64,000 bases of DNA from Chloracidobacterium sp. UBA3360 (GCA_002360555.1 DEQS01000105.1:208044-272043), one strand, 5' to 3'; shown: positions 46,600-56,373, numbered from the stretch's first letter. A program made the numbers and translations. Notes: a model not told the origin generated them from the letters alone.

Positions 46600-48623
46600 T
46601 GGACGAAGAGAATATACAGATCGACGAGGAACAAAAGCCGGACAGTGTTTGGATCGTTTGTACTGTTTTGGTGACGGCGATCGCCGCTTTTCTGCGGTTT
46701 TTTTGGCTCGCCTTAAAGCCTTTGCATCACGACGAAGGCGTTAACGGTTTTTTTCTGACAAACCTCGTTCGCGACGGTGTCTATAAATACGATCCGGCAA
46801 ATTATCACGGCCCGACGCTGTATTACATCGCTCTGCCCTTTGTTAAATTTTTTGGCTTAAAGACGATACCGATCCGCGTCAGTGTCGCGATATTTGGTGT
46901 GCTGACGGTTGTATTGGCGTTGTTTTTAAGACGCTACATCGGCAAAACGGGCAGTCTGTTTGCTGCACTTTTTCTAGCCTTGTCGCCGGGGATGGTCTAT
47001 ATCTCGCGGTATTTTATCCACGAGATGTTTTTCGTATTTCTCAGTCTGGCGGTGGTCGTTGCAGTCATTTATTTCATCGACAAGAGAAAGGCGGGGCCCT
47101 TTGCCACACTCTGGATGATACTGCTCCTGATGATGTGTTTTGTGCCGTCGGCACTTAATCTAGCTGCATACTTGGGTGGTGAGAGTGCGTACGCTGTGTG
47201 GGCGTTTTGCATCGCGTTTTTGATCATTGAGTCGGCTCTTATTTACTTTGTGATGCGGATGGTTCTCGCGTGGGACGAGGGTCGGCCGATCTATCTGATA
47301 CTCGCGTCGGCGTCGGTCGCGTTGATTTTTGCGACAAAGGAAACCGGCTTTATCACGCTCGGCACGATGATGATCGCGTGTGTCTGCGTGTGGATCTGGC
47401 GTGGCATTGCCGCCGGAGATGCGTTTCAGAAACTTAAATGGCCGCTGATTGGCGGCGTGCATCTTGCGGCGTTGCTTGCGGCGATCCTGTTCCGCAGTGA
47501 ACTGAAAGACGGTGCAAAATGGACGTACGAAAACTTCCTAGGCGAAGGCAAGATACAAGAGCCGTTCGTGTTTTACGCCATCGTCGTTCTCACACTGGCT
47601 GTTATTTTAGCGTGGGCGGTATTTCTCTATTTTTACAGACAGCCCGACGAGAGCACCCTCGCGGATGACGCAAGCCTGACCTGGTCAAATCTCGCTCTAG
47701 GCATTGGTCGCGGTACGGATCGGATGTTGATGATCGCGGCACTCGCGACGGTGTTTATCTATATCTCGGTTCTGTTCTTTTCGTCGTTCTTTACGTACGC
47801 CGAGGGTGTAAGCAAGGCGTTTGAGGCGTACACGATTTGGACAAAGACCGGCAGCAAGGACCATACGCAAAACGGATTACTCGCTTACGTTAGATGGGGC
47901 ATCAAGGTCGAAACGCCGCTGCTGCTGCTCTCGGCTCTCGGTGCCGGGATCGCTTTGCTCAAGGGGAAGCACCGCTTTGCATTGTTTGCGACGCTGTGGT
48001 CGCTGGGGCTTTTTCTTGCGTACACGATCATCCCTTATAAGACGCCTTGGCTCGCTCTTAGTTTTTACCTGCCGATGTGTATCGTTGCGGGTTATGGCAT
48101 TAACGAGCTGATAAATACACGCAACAAACTGCCAAAAATCGCCGGTGTTATTGTCGCTTTTTCCGCGACCGTGCTGCTCGCTTATCAGACTTACGATCTC
48201 AATTTTGTCCGCTACGACGACGAAGAGATGGCATACGTCTATGCCCACTCAAAACGCCCGTTGCTCGATATGGTCGCAAAGATCGAGTATTACGCCGACA
48301 AGAGCGGCAAGGGTAAGGACGCGACCATCGAGATCGTCTCGCCCGATTACTGGCCGCTGACGTGGTATCTTAACGAATACAGCCACGCAAATTTTCACGG
48401 GTCGCTGGTCGATGCAAACGTCGCCGAAATGATCGTCGCGAAAAAGACCGATCAGGACCGAGATGTGATCCAAAAATACTCGGCGCATTATAGATTTGTC
48501 GGAGTGTGGGCATTGAGGCCCGGCGTTGATCTGATGCTCTTAGTGAAAAAAGACCTCGCTGACAAAGACGCTCAGGATCTGTACCGCATACCGGAATGGG
48601 TCTCGCCTGAACTTCGCAGATAG
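46599..48623 (+). CDS. TIGR03663/Agl23-like GT-C membrane protein
   Basis: This 674-residue polytopic protein is of the family annotated as flippase-activity-associated Agl23, related to GT39 protein mannosyltransferases. After the first helix it has the typical motif LHHDEGVNGFFLTNLVRDGV, whose acidic pair is the presumed catalytic and metal site. YDPANYHGPTLYYIALPFVK and ISRYFIHEMFFVFLSLAVVV follow, and a soluble tail starts near residue 555 (IEIVSPDYWPLTWYLNEYSH). The GTG start overlaps the stop of the preceding gene (TAGTG), with no clear Shine-Dalgarno, consistent with translational coupling. It probably transfers sugar from a lipid carrier; acceptor unknown. Confidence 0.85.
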   Translation: MDEENIQIDEEQKPDSVWIVCTVLVTAIAAFLRFFWLALKPLHHDEGVNGFFLTNLVRDGVYKYDPANYHGPTLYYIALPFVKFFGLKTIPIRVSVAIFGVLTVVLALFLRRYIGKTGSLFAALFLALSPGMVYISRYFIHEMFFVFLSLAVVVAVIYFIDKRKAGPFATLWMILLLMMCFVPSALNLAAYLGGESAYAVWAFCIAFLIIESALIYFVMRMVLAWDEGRPIYLILASASVALIFATKETGFITLGTMMIACVCVWIWRGIAAGDAFQKLKWPLIGGVHLAALLAAILFRSELKDGAKWTYENFLGEGKIQEPFVFYAIVVLTLAVILAWAVFLYFYRQPDESTLADDASLTWSNLALGIGRGTDRMLMIAALATVFIYISVLFFSSFFTYAEGVSKAFEAYTIWTKTGSKDHTQNGLLAYVRWGIKVETPLLLLSALGAGIALLKGKHRFALFATLWSLGLFLAYTIIPYKTPWLALSFYLPMCIVAGYGINELINTRNKLPKIAGVIVAFSATVLLAYQTYDLNFVRYDDEEMAYVYAHSKRPLLDMVAKIEYYADKSGKGKDATIEIVSPDYWPLTWYLNEYSHANFHGSLVDANVAEMIVAKKTDQDRDVIQKYSAHYRFVGVWALRPGVDLMLLVKKDLADKDAQDLYRIPEWVSPELRR

Positions 48624-48643
48624 TCCTCAAACAAAAAACCGAT

Positions 48644-48697
48644 CTTAATACGTCAAGTATTTGACCGAAAACCTTTTTCGGTCACTGACGTATTAAG
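48644..48697 (+). other. Large two-stem hairpin upstream of the YncE-like gene
   Basis: The outer stem CTTAATACGTCA (48644-48655) pairs perfectly with TGACGTATTAAG (48686-48697). The inner stem TGACCGAAA (48662-48670) pairs with TTTCGGTCA (48676-48684) around ACCTT. The last bases of the outer stem overlap the AAGGA ribosome-binding site of the gene at 48704. The inner part recurs at 53187-53209 with 21 of 23 bases identical. No T-tract follows. Confidence 0.65.
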
Positions 48698-48703
48698 GAA
48701 CAA

Positions 48704-49729
48704 ATGAAGATCAAAAATTATCTGAACCTGAAATTTTTGGCTGTCCTCGTGCTCGCTTTATCTGCCCAGAGTGCGCGTTCGCAGACGGCAAAACCTGTGC
48801 TGGTCGTGCTCAATAAGGGTGACGCATCGATGGTGATAATCGACCCTGTGACGATGAAGGTCACGGGGGAAGTAGCGGTCGGCGACGGGCCGCATGAGGT
48901 GGTTTTGTCGGCGGACGGAAAGACAGCATTCGTCGCAAACTATGGAGGGCAGGCCGGGCCCGGCAGTACTCTTTCGGTGATCGACATTGCGACGGCAAAG
49001 GAGCTAAGGCGGGTCGATCTAATGCCGCTGATGCGGCCGCACGGGCTCCACTTGATCGGCACAAAACTCTATTTCACGGCCGAAACCAACCGCGCTATCG
49101 CGCGTTACGACACGGTCGCGAATAAGGTCGATTGGATCATGGGTACGGGACAGAACGGATCGCACATGGTCGTAGTGTCGGCCGATCAGAAAAAGTTTTA
49201 CACCGCAAACATCGGTTCGGACAGCGTAACGGCGATCAACTTTCCTCAGACCGCCCCGCCGGGACCGTCGCAGATCGTTCATATTCCTGTCGGAAAACAA
49301 CCTGAGGCGATCGATCTCTCGCCCGACGGCAAGGAAGTATGGGTCGGTTTGAACGCCGAAGGAATGGCCGAGGTCGTCGATCTAGCCACCGCAAAGTCGG
49401 TCGCCAAGATCGATATCAAGGGCCGACCGTACCGCGTTCGCTTTACGCCGGACGGAAAATACGTCATTTGCACGATGATACCGACTAGGGAGATCCTCGT
49501 CATCGAAGCGGCGACACGCAAAGAAGTAAAACGTATGAAGCTCGACAATATCCCGCTCGGTGTCGCATTTTCGGCGGATGGCAAGACACTTTTTATTACC
49601 GCCGGACGGCCTGATCCCAATTCCGCCGGGAACGACCAAGTGCTAAAGATCGATCTCGAAAAAATGACCGTTACGGGAAGTGTAAATCCGGGTATCGCTC
49701 CGGATGGGATCGCTGTATTTGGCCAATAA
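48704..49729 (+). CDS. YncE-like seven-bladed beta-propeller protein, exported
   Basis: This 341-residue protein has a signal peptide (NLKFLAVLVLALSAQSARSQ). The mature part consists of seven-bladed-type propeller repeats of the YncE/cytochrome-D1-haem-domain superfamily. Recurring units are ADGKTAFVANYGG, DGKEVWVGLNAEGMAEVVDL, DGKYVICTM and ADGKTLFITAGR. No haem-binding CxxCH is seen. Such proteins bind ligands in the periplasm; role unknown. AAGGA lies 5 nt before the ATG and is partly enclosed by the hairpin just upstream. It is the first gene of the long run of exported proteins. Confidence 0.82.
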   Translation: MKIKNYLNLKFLAVLVLALSAQSARSQTAKPVLVVLNKGDASMVIIDPVTMKVTGEVAVGDGPHEVVLSADGKTAFVANYGGQAGPGSTLSVIDIATAKELRRVDLMPLMRPHGLHLIGTKLYFTAETNRAIARYDTVANKVDWIMGTGQNGSHMVVVSADQKKFYTANIGSDSVTAINFPQTAPPGPSQIVHIPVGKQPEAIDLSPDGKEVWVGLNAEGMAEVVDLATAKSVAKIDIKGRPYRVRFTPDGKYVICTMIPTREILVIEAATRKEVKRMKLDNIPLGVAFSADGKTLFITAGRPDPNSAGNDQVLKIDLEKMTVTGSVNPGIAPDGIAVFGQ

Positions 49730-49765
49730 ACGCTAAAAATATTTGATCTATATAGGAGTTATTTA

Positions 49766-51421
49766 ATGCAATTATTCAAAAAACTGAGTGTACTTTTGTT
49801 CATGCTGGCCCTGACGGCCGGTTCGCCAGCGGTTTTTGCGCAGAAAGCCAAGTCAGCGCCAAAAACTGCGGCTCCAAGCTTTGGCAATGTCGAAGGCGTA
49901 ACCGCCAAACAGCTCAAAGATTATCTGACTTTTATAGCGTCAGATGAGCTCGAGGGCCGTGACACGCCTTCGCGTGGGCTCGATATCGCGGCGATGTTTA
50001 TCGCGCAGCATTTGGCGAGTTGGGGGATCAAACCGGCTGGGGATAACGGTAGCTATTTTCAAAAGGTGCCGCTTACGCTCGAAAAGGTCGTCGCTCGAGA
50101 TACGCGAATGGAGCTTAACGGGCAAAGCTACGAATATGGCAAAGATTTTCTGACATCGATCACATCGGCGTCGATAAATAATGCACCGGTCGTTTTCGCC
50201 GGTTACGGCTGGGTCATTAAATCAAAAAATATCAACGCCTATCAGGGCATCGATGTTAAAGACAAGATCGTTGTCGTCGTCAACAGCCTGCCAAAAGGCA
50301 TTACGTTTAATGACCTAAAAGGTGCTCCCGGCGGCGACTGGATGTCCCCTGCATATTACGCTCAGACAAATGGTGCAAAGGCCGTGATAAACATGCCGAC
50401 ATTTGGCAATCTGATCAACTGGGAATCAAGCCGCTGGAACCAAAGCGACAAAGGCTCGGTCTCATTTGGTAATCAGCCTACCCTTATCAACATACCGACG
50501 ATAACGGTCAGTCCGAGAATGCTATCGACGCTGTTTTTTGGCGAAAAGGCGACCGCGACCGCGATATTTAACAAGACCCAGACCTTGGACGAACACACTC
50601 CGTTTGATCTGAAACCGGAAAAGCGTATCTCGGTCAATGTTGCCGTTAAGAAAGAGGCAATTCATACGCAGAATGTCGTCGGCATTCTCGAGGGCTCTGA
50701 CCCTATTTTGAAAAACGAATATGTCGCGATCGGTGCTCATTACGACCATGTCGGTATGAATCCGTTCGCTCCCGGTCCGGACAAAATATGGAACGGAGCC
50801 GATGATGATGGCAGCGGAACCGTTTCGGTACTGTCGATAGCCGAGGCTTTTGCCAAAGGGAAAGAGCGGCCTAAGCGTTCGATACTCTTTATCTGGCATG
50901 CCGGTGAGGAAAAAGGGTTGTGGGGCAGCGAATATTTTACTAACAATCCGACCGTGCCGATCACGTCCGTCATAACCGAGCTAAACATCGATATGATCGG
51001 CCGCTATCAAAATCCGGGCGACGAAAATCATCCGCAAAACAAACGGCTGCCAAAACCGCACGAAATATTTACCATCGGATCTAAGATGATGAGTACGGAG
51101 CTCGGCGAGATCAGCGATTCGGTCAACAAGGCGTTTCTCAACCTCAATTTTAATCAGGAATACGACGGCCCGACGCATCCCGACCAGTTCTTTTACCGCT
51201 CAGATCATTTTAACTACGCCCGAAAAGGCGTGCCGATCATCTTTTACATGGACGGCGACCACGCGGATTATCACCAGCCGTCCGACTCGATCGAAAAGAT
51301 AAATTTCGAACAGATGGAAAAGGTCGCAAGGACGATCATGGCGACCGGCTGGACGCTTGCAAATACCGCAAAACGCCCAACGGTCGACAAACCGCTGCCG
51401 GCGTCGGTGACGGGAAACTAG
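49766..51421 (+). CDS. Exported M28-family metallopeptidase
   Basis: This 551-residue aminopeptidase-like zinc enzyme has a signal peptide (LSVLLFMLALTAGSPAVFAQ). A PA-type inserted domain spans about residues 130-250. The M28 di-zinc site is complete: AIGAHYDHVG (His), GADDDGSGTVS (bridging Asp), HAGEEKGLWGSEY (catalytic Glu pair), ELNIDMIGR (Asp) and FFYRSDHFNYARKG (His). It should remove N-terminal residues from peptides in the periplasm. TAGGAG lies 7 nt upstream of the ATG. A second M28 enzyme follows 95 bp downstream. Confidence 0.93.
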   Translation: MQLFKKLSVLLFMLALTAGSPAVFAQKAKSAPKTAAPSFGNVEGVTAKQLKDYLTFIASDELEGRDTPSRGLDIAAMFIAQHLASWGIKPAGDNGSYFQKVPLTLEKVVARDTRMELNGQSYEYGKDFLTSITSASINNAPVVFAGYGWVIKSKNINAYQGIDVKDKIVVVVNSLPKGITFNDLKGAPGGDWMSPAYYAQTNGAKAVINMPTFGNLINWESSRWNQSDKGSVSFGNQPTLINIPTITVSPRMLSTLFFGEKATATAIFNKTQTLDEHTPFDLKPEKRISVNVAVKKEAIHTQNVVGILEGSDPILKNEYVAIGAHYDHVGMNPFAPGPDKIWNGADDDGSGTVSVLSIAEAFAKGKERPKRSILFIWHAGEEKGLWGSEYFTNNPTVPITSVITELNIDMIGRYQNPGDENHPQNKRLPKPHEIFTIGSKMMSTELGEISDSVNKAFLNLNFNQEYDGPTHPDQFFYRSDHFNYARKGVPIIFYMDGDHADYHQPSDSIEKINFEQMEKVARTIMATGWTLANTAKRPTVDKPLPASVTGN

Positions 51422-51516
51422 GTACTAGGTCGCCCGCACTTCGCGGAACAATTTCTGCGATGATCCGTAAATTACAGGTTCACTAAGAACAAATTTGAGA
51501 ACGGAGAAAGATAATT

Positions 51517-53157
51517 ATGTTGAGACGACAATTCGTGACCGGGGCATTAATGTTTGCTTTCCTATTGCCCGGTCTCACATTTGGCCAAGCCGCGACGCCC
51601 GCTGTTTACACGGCGCCAAAAGAAACCATCGATAAGATCCGTGACGAGGGAATGAACCGGTCGCAGGTGATGCAGACGCTGTCATACATGACCGACGTAA
51701 TCGGAGCCCGGCTAACAGGCTCGCCTAATATGAAGCGAGCGAACGAATGGACACGCGACAAGATGAAAGAATGGGGAATGCAAAACGCCCATCTCGAATC
51801 GTGGGGGCCGTTTGGCCGCGGGTGGTCGGTAAGGAAATTTTCGGCAGTAGTTACTGAGCCGCAGTTTATTAACGTGATCGCGTACCCCAAGGCGTGGTCG
51901 CCTTCGACAAGAGGTGCGGTGAGCGGCGAGATCGTATTCCTCGACGCTAAGACACCCGAGGACTTGGCCAAGTATAAGGGCCTGCTTAGAGGCAAGATAG
52001 TACTCGTCTCAGCCTTAAGACCGTTGAAGCCGATCGAAAAAGCTCTCGTCAATCGTATGTCCGATGACGATCTTGTCAAACTTGCTGCGGCACCCGACCC
52101 AGCAGCTTCCGGCGACACCGGTGATCCGCCTCCGGCGATGATAAAGAACTTCGTTGACGGAATGAACATGCAAGCGAAAAAGATGAAATTTCTTATCGAT
52201 GAAGGTGCAGCCGTCATGATCGACAACAGCAATCAAGGCAGCGGAGGAACGGTTTTCGTGCAGGGTGCGGGCGTTGGTGTCGAGATGGGTGAGATCAAGT
52301 CGATCGAAGATATTTTCGCCGCAGCGGCGTTTCAGCCCCAGAACAAGAAATGGGAGGCCAACATGATGCCGCAGGCGACAATGGCCACCGAAGATTACAA
52401 TCGCCTAGTCCGTATGATCAATCAAGGAGCAAAGCCAAAAATGACGATCGACATCGATTCGCAGTTTTACGATGACGATCCGATGCAGTACAACACGATT
52501 GCCGAAATACCGGGCTCAGACCCAGTACTAAAGGACGAGGTGGTGATTCTCGGTGGCCACCTCGATTCTTGGCACAGCTCGACCGGGGCGACCGACAACG
52601 GCGCCGGTTGTGCGGCAGTAATGGAGGCGGCAAGGATCATACTTGCCTCGGGCCTCAAACCGCGCAGAACCATAAGGGTCGCACTATGGTCGGGCGAGGA
52701 ACAAGGGCTTTTTGGTTCGACTGCTTATGTCAAACAGCACTTTGGTGAAAAAAAGAACGGCACGCTTGCCAAAGCTGCGGATTATGAAAGGCTCTCGGCC
52801 TATTACAATTTGGATAACGGGACGGGAAAGATCCGCGGTGTTTACATGCAGGGAAATAGTGCCGCAAAGCCCTTTTTCGAGGCGTGGCTCGCTCCGTTTG
52901 CAGATCTCGGGGCAAAGACACTTACCCTCTCAAACACCGGCGGGACCGATCATTTGCCGTTCGACGCTATTGGTCTACCGGGTTTCCAGTTCATACAGGA
53001 CGCCGTCGAATATGATACTCGCACGCATCATTCGAACCAGGATAACTTTGACCGAATTCAGGCGGACGATTTGAAACAAGCGTCGACGATCATCGCCGCA
53101 TTTGCTTATCAGACCGCGATGATGGACGGCAAACTGCCAAGAAAGACGGTTAAGTGA
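51517..53157 (+). CDS. Exported M28-family metallopeptidase, carboxypeptidase Q-like
   Basis: This 546-residue enzyme has a signal peptide (FVTGALMFAFLLPGLTFGQA). A PA-like insert spans about residues 110-260. The M28 site is LGGHLDSWHSSTGATDNGAG (His and bridging Asp), LWSGEEQGLFGS (Glu pair), LDNGTGK and NTGGTDHLPFDAIG (His). Sequence layout resembles plasma glutamate carboxypeptidase (CPQ)-type dipeptidases. Only about a quarter is obviously shared with the preceding M28 gene, so this is not a recent duplicate. GGAG lies 10 nt before the ATG. Confidence 0.92.
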   Translation: MLRRQFVTGALMFAFLLPGLTFGQAATPAVYTAPKETIDKIRDEGMNRSQVMQTLSYMTDVIGARLTGSPNMKRANEWTRDKMKEWGMQNAHLESWGPFGRGWSVRKFSAVVTEPQFINVIAYPKAWSPSTRGAVSGEIVFLDAKTPEDLAKYKGLLRGKIVLVSALRPLKPIEKALVNRMSDDDLVKLAAAPDPAASGDTGDPPPAMIKNFVDGMNMQAKKMKFLIDEGAAVMIDNSNQGSGGTVFVQGAGVGVEMGEIKSIEDIFAAAAFQPQNKKWEANMMPQATMATEDYNRLVRMINQGAKPKMTIDIDSQFYDDDPMQYNTIAEIPGSDPVLKDEVVILGGHLDSWHSSTGATDNGAGCAAVMEAARIILASGLKPRRTIRVALWSGEEQGLFGSTAYVKQHFGEKKNGTLAKAADYERLSAYYNLDNGTGKIRGVYMQGNSAAKPFFEAWLAPFADLGAKTLTLSNTGGTDHLPFDAIGLPGFQFIQDAVEYDTRTHHSNQDNFDRIQADDLKQASTIIAAFAYQTAMMDGKLPRKTVK

Positions 53158-53184
53158 GTCAGCCGACAATTCTGGAAGTTTGGG

Positions 53185-53211
53185 GCTGACCGGAAACCAT
53201 TTTCGGTCAGC
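53185..53211 (+). other. Hairpin, second copy of the GACCGAAA element
   Basis: GCTGACCGGAAA (53185-53196) pairs with TTTTCGGTCAGC (53200-53211), one G-U pair, loop CCA. Bases 53187-53209 match 48662-48684 at 21 of 23 positions. It lies 20 nt before the amidohydrolase ATG and 27 nt after the previous stop. No T-tract follows. Confidence 0.65.
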
Positions 53212-53231
53212 TTTCGTATTATGGGGTAATT

Positions 53232-54650
53232 ATGAAAAACGCCATCACATTAATTGCTCTATTTGCGTCTTTGGTATTTCCGGCATTTGGCCAGACGACG
53301 GCGTTCGTCGGCGTAAATGTCATACCGATGGATCGCGAACGAATGCTCACCGACCAGACGGTTATTGTCCGTGACGGCAAGATCTCTGAGATCGGTGATG
53401 CTGCAAAGGTCAAGGTGCCGAAGGATGCGTCCGTCGTTGACGGAAAGGGCAGATACTTGATCCCCGGCCTCGTCGATATGCATACGCATCTGCTGTCGGA
53501 TGATGACGCATATCCCGACTCGATCGCGCCGGACGAGTTGCGTGTGATGGTCGCGAACGGCGTGACGACGGTGCGGTTTATGATCGGAACGCCGGAGCTA
53601 TTAAAACTGCGTTCGCAAAGTGCGTCGGGAGAGATAATCGCACCGACGATCTATGTCGCCAGCCCGCATCTGACGGGACGCGAACAGGGAAACAACTTTG
53701 TCGTAAAATCCCTCGATGAGGCACGCGATGCGGTGCGTAAGTCAAAAGCGGCGGGGTATGACTTTATCAAGGTCACGACCTTTGTTCCTGGGCTGATCTA
53801 CGAAGCCGCTGTCGATGAGGCGGCAAAGATCGGCATCCGTGTTGTCGGGCATGCGGACAGCCGTTTTGTCGGCGTCGAGCGGGCGTGGAAAGCCAAACAG
53901 CAGATCGAGCATCTCGACGGCTATATGGAGCTGCTGCTCAAAGCGGACGCCCCGATGAAAGGCTCGGTCTCTGATCTCTACATTTACAACGTCGATAACT
54001 GGAAAAGTTTTGACTACATGGACGAGTCAAAGATACCTGAGATCGCCCGCAAAACCGTCGCGTCAAACCCATTTTTTGATCCTACGCATCATTTTATGAA
54101 AAATTCTTTCGGCCGCCTGCGGACCGAGGACGAGATGCGTGCCCAGCCGGATTTCAAATTTTACCCGGCAAAGGTGCAGGCTCAGTGGTTTGATTTTTAC
54201 AAGCGAAACCGGTTTATTAACACCGTGCCGCTTGAGAAACGGGCGAGATGGGTTGAGCTGCGTGAAAAGCTGATCAAGGCGATCGTCGATGCTGGCGGCA
54301 AGATGCTCACCGGGTCGGACACGCCGGAGTTTCTTTGGCTGTATGGATTTGGTTTGCATCACGAACTAAAAGCGTTGAAAGACGCGGGCGTTTCAAATTA
54401 CACAGTTCTAGCCGCCGGAACCCGAAATGCTCACGAGTTTTTCGGTACGCTTGATAAAATAGGAACTGTTCAAAAAGGTAAGCAGGCCGATTTGGTTCTG
54501 CTCAATGCAAATCCGCTCGAGGACATCTCAGCGACCAAAAACCGTGCCGGCGTGATGCTCAAGGGCAAATGGTATACACAGACGGAGCTTGATAAATGGC
54601 TCGACGAGATCGCACCAAAGATCGCCGGGTCGTATGTTGAAAAACACTAG
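53232..54650 (+). CDS. Exported amidohydrolase
   Basis: This 472-residue metal-dependent hydrolase of the amidohydrolase superfamily (imidazolonepropionase/prolidase-like branch) has a signal peptide (ITLIALFASLVFPAFGQ). Active-site elements are VDMHTHLLSDD (HxH), FIKVTTFVPG with the bridging Lys, VVGHADSRF, IEHLDGY and TGSDTPEF (Asp). The short beta-sandwich closes over the ends (TAFVGVNVIPMDRERM and KGKQADLVLLNANPLEDISA). Likely substrates are cyclic amides or Xaa-Pro peptides, not determinable here. A GACCGAAA hairpin stands just upstream, and the next gene begins directly after the stop. Confidence 0.9.
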   Translation: MKNAITLIALFASLVFPAFGQTTAFVGVNVIPMDRERMLTDQTVIVRDGKISEIGDAAKVKVPKDASVVDGKGRYLIPGLVDMHTHLLSDDDAYPDSIAPDELRVMVANGVTTVRFMIGTPELLKLRSQSASGEIIAPTIYVASPHLTGREQGNNFVVKSLDEARDAVRKSKAAGYDFIKVTTFVPGLIYEAAVDEAAKIGIRVVGHADSRFVGVERAWKAKQQIEHLDGYMELLLKADAPMKGSVSDLYIYNVDNWKSFDYMDESKIPEIARKTVASNPFFDPTHHFMKNSFGRLRTEDEMRAQPDFKFYPAKVQAQWFDFYKRNRFINTVPLEKRARWVELREKLIKAIVDAGGKMLTGSDTPEFLWLYGFGLHHELKALKDAGVSNYTVLAAGTRNAHEFFGTLDKIGTVQKGKQADLVLLNANPLEDISATKNRAGVMLKGKWYTQTELDKWLDEIAPKIAGSYVEKH

Positions 54651-54651
54651 T

Positions 54652-55596
54652 ATGAAAAAACACCTATTGGCAGTAGCCATTTTTATTGCTGCGGCAACAG
54701 CAATTTCTGCCCAGGACGACAAACAGGCCGCGATCGACGCCGTCGATCAACTCTTTGCCGGCATGAAAGCAAAGAGTGCAGAGCAGATCAGGACTGTTTT
54801 CGCACCCGACGTCCACTTTTTGGCAATTGACAAACCAAAAGACGGCAAAGGGTTGTCAAAAACACGTGTAATGACGGGCGAAGCCTTCGTCAAGATGATA
54901 TCCGAATCGAAAGGCCCGGATTTTATCGAAACGATGATCTCGCCCGAGGCAAAAATTTCGGGGGACATGGCGGTTGTGTCTGGCCGCTATACTTTCTATG
55001 TCGGCGAAAAATTTTCGCACTGCGGCACGGACACCTTTAACCTGGTTCGCACTGAAGTAGGGTGGAAGATCGTGCAGGGTGCTTTCACGCTCGAGTTTCA
55101 ATGTGAGCGCGATCTTAAAGCGATTGAGATCGCTCGGATCGATGCAGATCCGAAGGATGTTTCGACGCTCGACGGTATCGTCAAAGCGTTTTACGCGACT
55201 ATCACCGGCCCGAAAGGGCAGCCGAGGCAATGGTCCAGAGACCGTACGCTGTATATTCCGGATATTCGGTTTATCAGTATGGGCGAAGCCGATGGGAAGA
55301 TCAGGGCTGGAATAGTGAGTCACCAGCAATTCGTTAACGGAAATAACGAGTCCTTCGTCACCAACGGGTTTACTGAACGCGAGATCAATCGCGTCACGCG
55401 ACGTTTTGGCAACATTGCTCATGTTTTCTCGACCTACGAATATTCGAGCGACGATGGCAAGGACAAAGGCCGCGGCGTGAACAGTATCGAGCTTTTCTGG
55501 GACGGAACTCGCTGGTGGATCGCCGCCGCGAGCTGGGACGACGAACGGCCAAACAATCCGATACCAACGGAATTTCTGCCAAAGGGCAAAAAATAA
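54652..55596 (+). CDS. Exported protein with two SnoaL-like domains
   Basis: This 314-residue protein starts with a signal peptide (KKHLLAVAIFIAAATAISAQ). Two NTF2/SnoaL-like halves follow: about residues 20-150 (KQAAIDAVDQLFAGMKAKSA through GWKIVQGAFTLEFQ) and about 165-305 (VKAFYATITGPKGQPRQWSR through FWDGTRWWIAAASWDDE). An in-frame ATG lies at 54589 inside the amidohydrolase gene; the ATG at 54652 gives the signal peptide at the N-terminus and is chosen. It starts 1 nt after the amidohydrolase stop, so it is translationally coupled. No catalytic role can be assigned. Confidence 0.82.
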   Translation: MKKHLLAVAIFIAAATAISAQDDKQAAIDAVDQLFAGMKAKSAEQIRTVFAPDVHFLAIDKPKDGKGLSKTRVMTGEAFVKMISESKGPDFIETMISPEAKISGDMAVVSGRYTFYVGEKFSHCGTDTFNLVRTEVGWKIVQGAFTLEFQCERDLKAIEIARIDADPKDVSTLDGIVKAFYATITGPKGQPRQWSRDRTLYIPDIRFISMGEADGKIRAGIVSHQQFVNGNNESFVTNGFTEREINRVTRRFGNIAHVFSTYEYSSDDGKDKGRGVNSIELFWDGTRWWIAAASWDDERPNNPIPTEFLPKGKK

Positions 55597-55611
55597 TATA
55601 AAACTCCAAAT

Positions 55612-56373
55612 ATGAAACACTATCTGCTTATCTTGCTAGTTCTCTTGGTCGCGTCACCCGCCTGGGCCGCTGACATCAAATCCGGCGATGATCTGATCCC
55701 CGCAATGTATAAAAAATATGAAGGTAAGTGGTACAAGACGCTTACTTTTATACAAAAAACGATAACTCACAAGCCGGATGGGACGACAAGTTCCGAGATC
55801 TGGTACGAGGCGATGAGTGTTCCGGGCAAACTGCGGATAGACATCGAGCCGCTTGATAAGGGCAACGGAATTCTGTTTGCCGACGGCAAACTCTTTTCCA
55901 TTCGCGACGGCAAGGCTGCGCCCGGGCGTACTTTCGTGCATCCGCTGATGACGCTAGGGTTTGATGTCTATCACCAGCCGGTCGCCACTACCATCGAACA
56001 GGTCAAAGGATTTGGCATCGACCTCAGCCTGATACATCTAGAAAAATGGCAGGGCCGCGATGTGTATGTTGTCGGGGCCGCAAAGGGCGACCTCAATAAA
56101 CCACAGGTCTGGGTGGATAAAAAGAATCTGTATTTCGTTAGGCTGATCCAACTTGGTGGCCGTGATAAAAAGATTGTTAACGAAACGCAGTTCAACAAAT
56201 ACTTCAAAACGGGCGGCGGTTGGGTCGCACCCGAGGTCCTTTTTTTCGCGGACGGCAAACCGACAACGACCGAAGAATACACAGAGGTCCGCACAGGGAT
56301 GACGCTCGACCCTGAGCTTTGGAATCCCGAAAAATGGATGAGCGTTGACCGTACGTATTACAAAAAGAAATGA
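55612..56373 (+). CDS. Exported LolA-like (outer-membrane lipoprotein-sorting-type) protein
   Basis: This 253-residue protein has a signal peptide (MKHYLLILLVLLVASPAWAA). The beta-rich mature part resembles the incomplete barrel of LolA/LolB-type proteins: YKTLTFIQKTITHKPDGTTS, MSVPGKLRIDIEPLDKGNGI, LFADGKLFSIRDG, WQGRDVYVVGAA and KPQVWVDKKNLYFVRLIQ. Family assignment rests on fold-like pattern only. It lies 15 nt after the SnoaL-like gene; its stop overlaps the next start by 4 nt (ATGA). Confidence 0.7.
   Translation: MKHYLLILLVLLVASPAWAADIKSGDDLIPAMYKKYEGKWYKTLTFIQKTITHKPDGTTSSEIWYEAMSVPGKLRIDIEPLDKGNGILFADGKLFSIRDGKAAPGRTFVHPLMTLGFDVYHQPVATTIEQVKGFGIDLSLIHLEKWQGRDVYVVGAAKGDLNKPQVWVDKKNLYFVRLIQLGGRDKKIVNETQFNKYFKTGGGWVAPEVLFFADGKPTTTEEYTEVRTGMTLDPELWNPEKWMSVDRTYYKKK

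Noticed and set aside
48644..48697. Rho-independent terminator of the preceding membrane-protein gene
   Set aside because: The hairpin is strong, but no T-tract follows and its 3' arm runs into the next ribosome-binding site.
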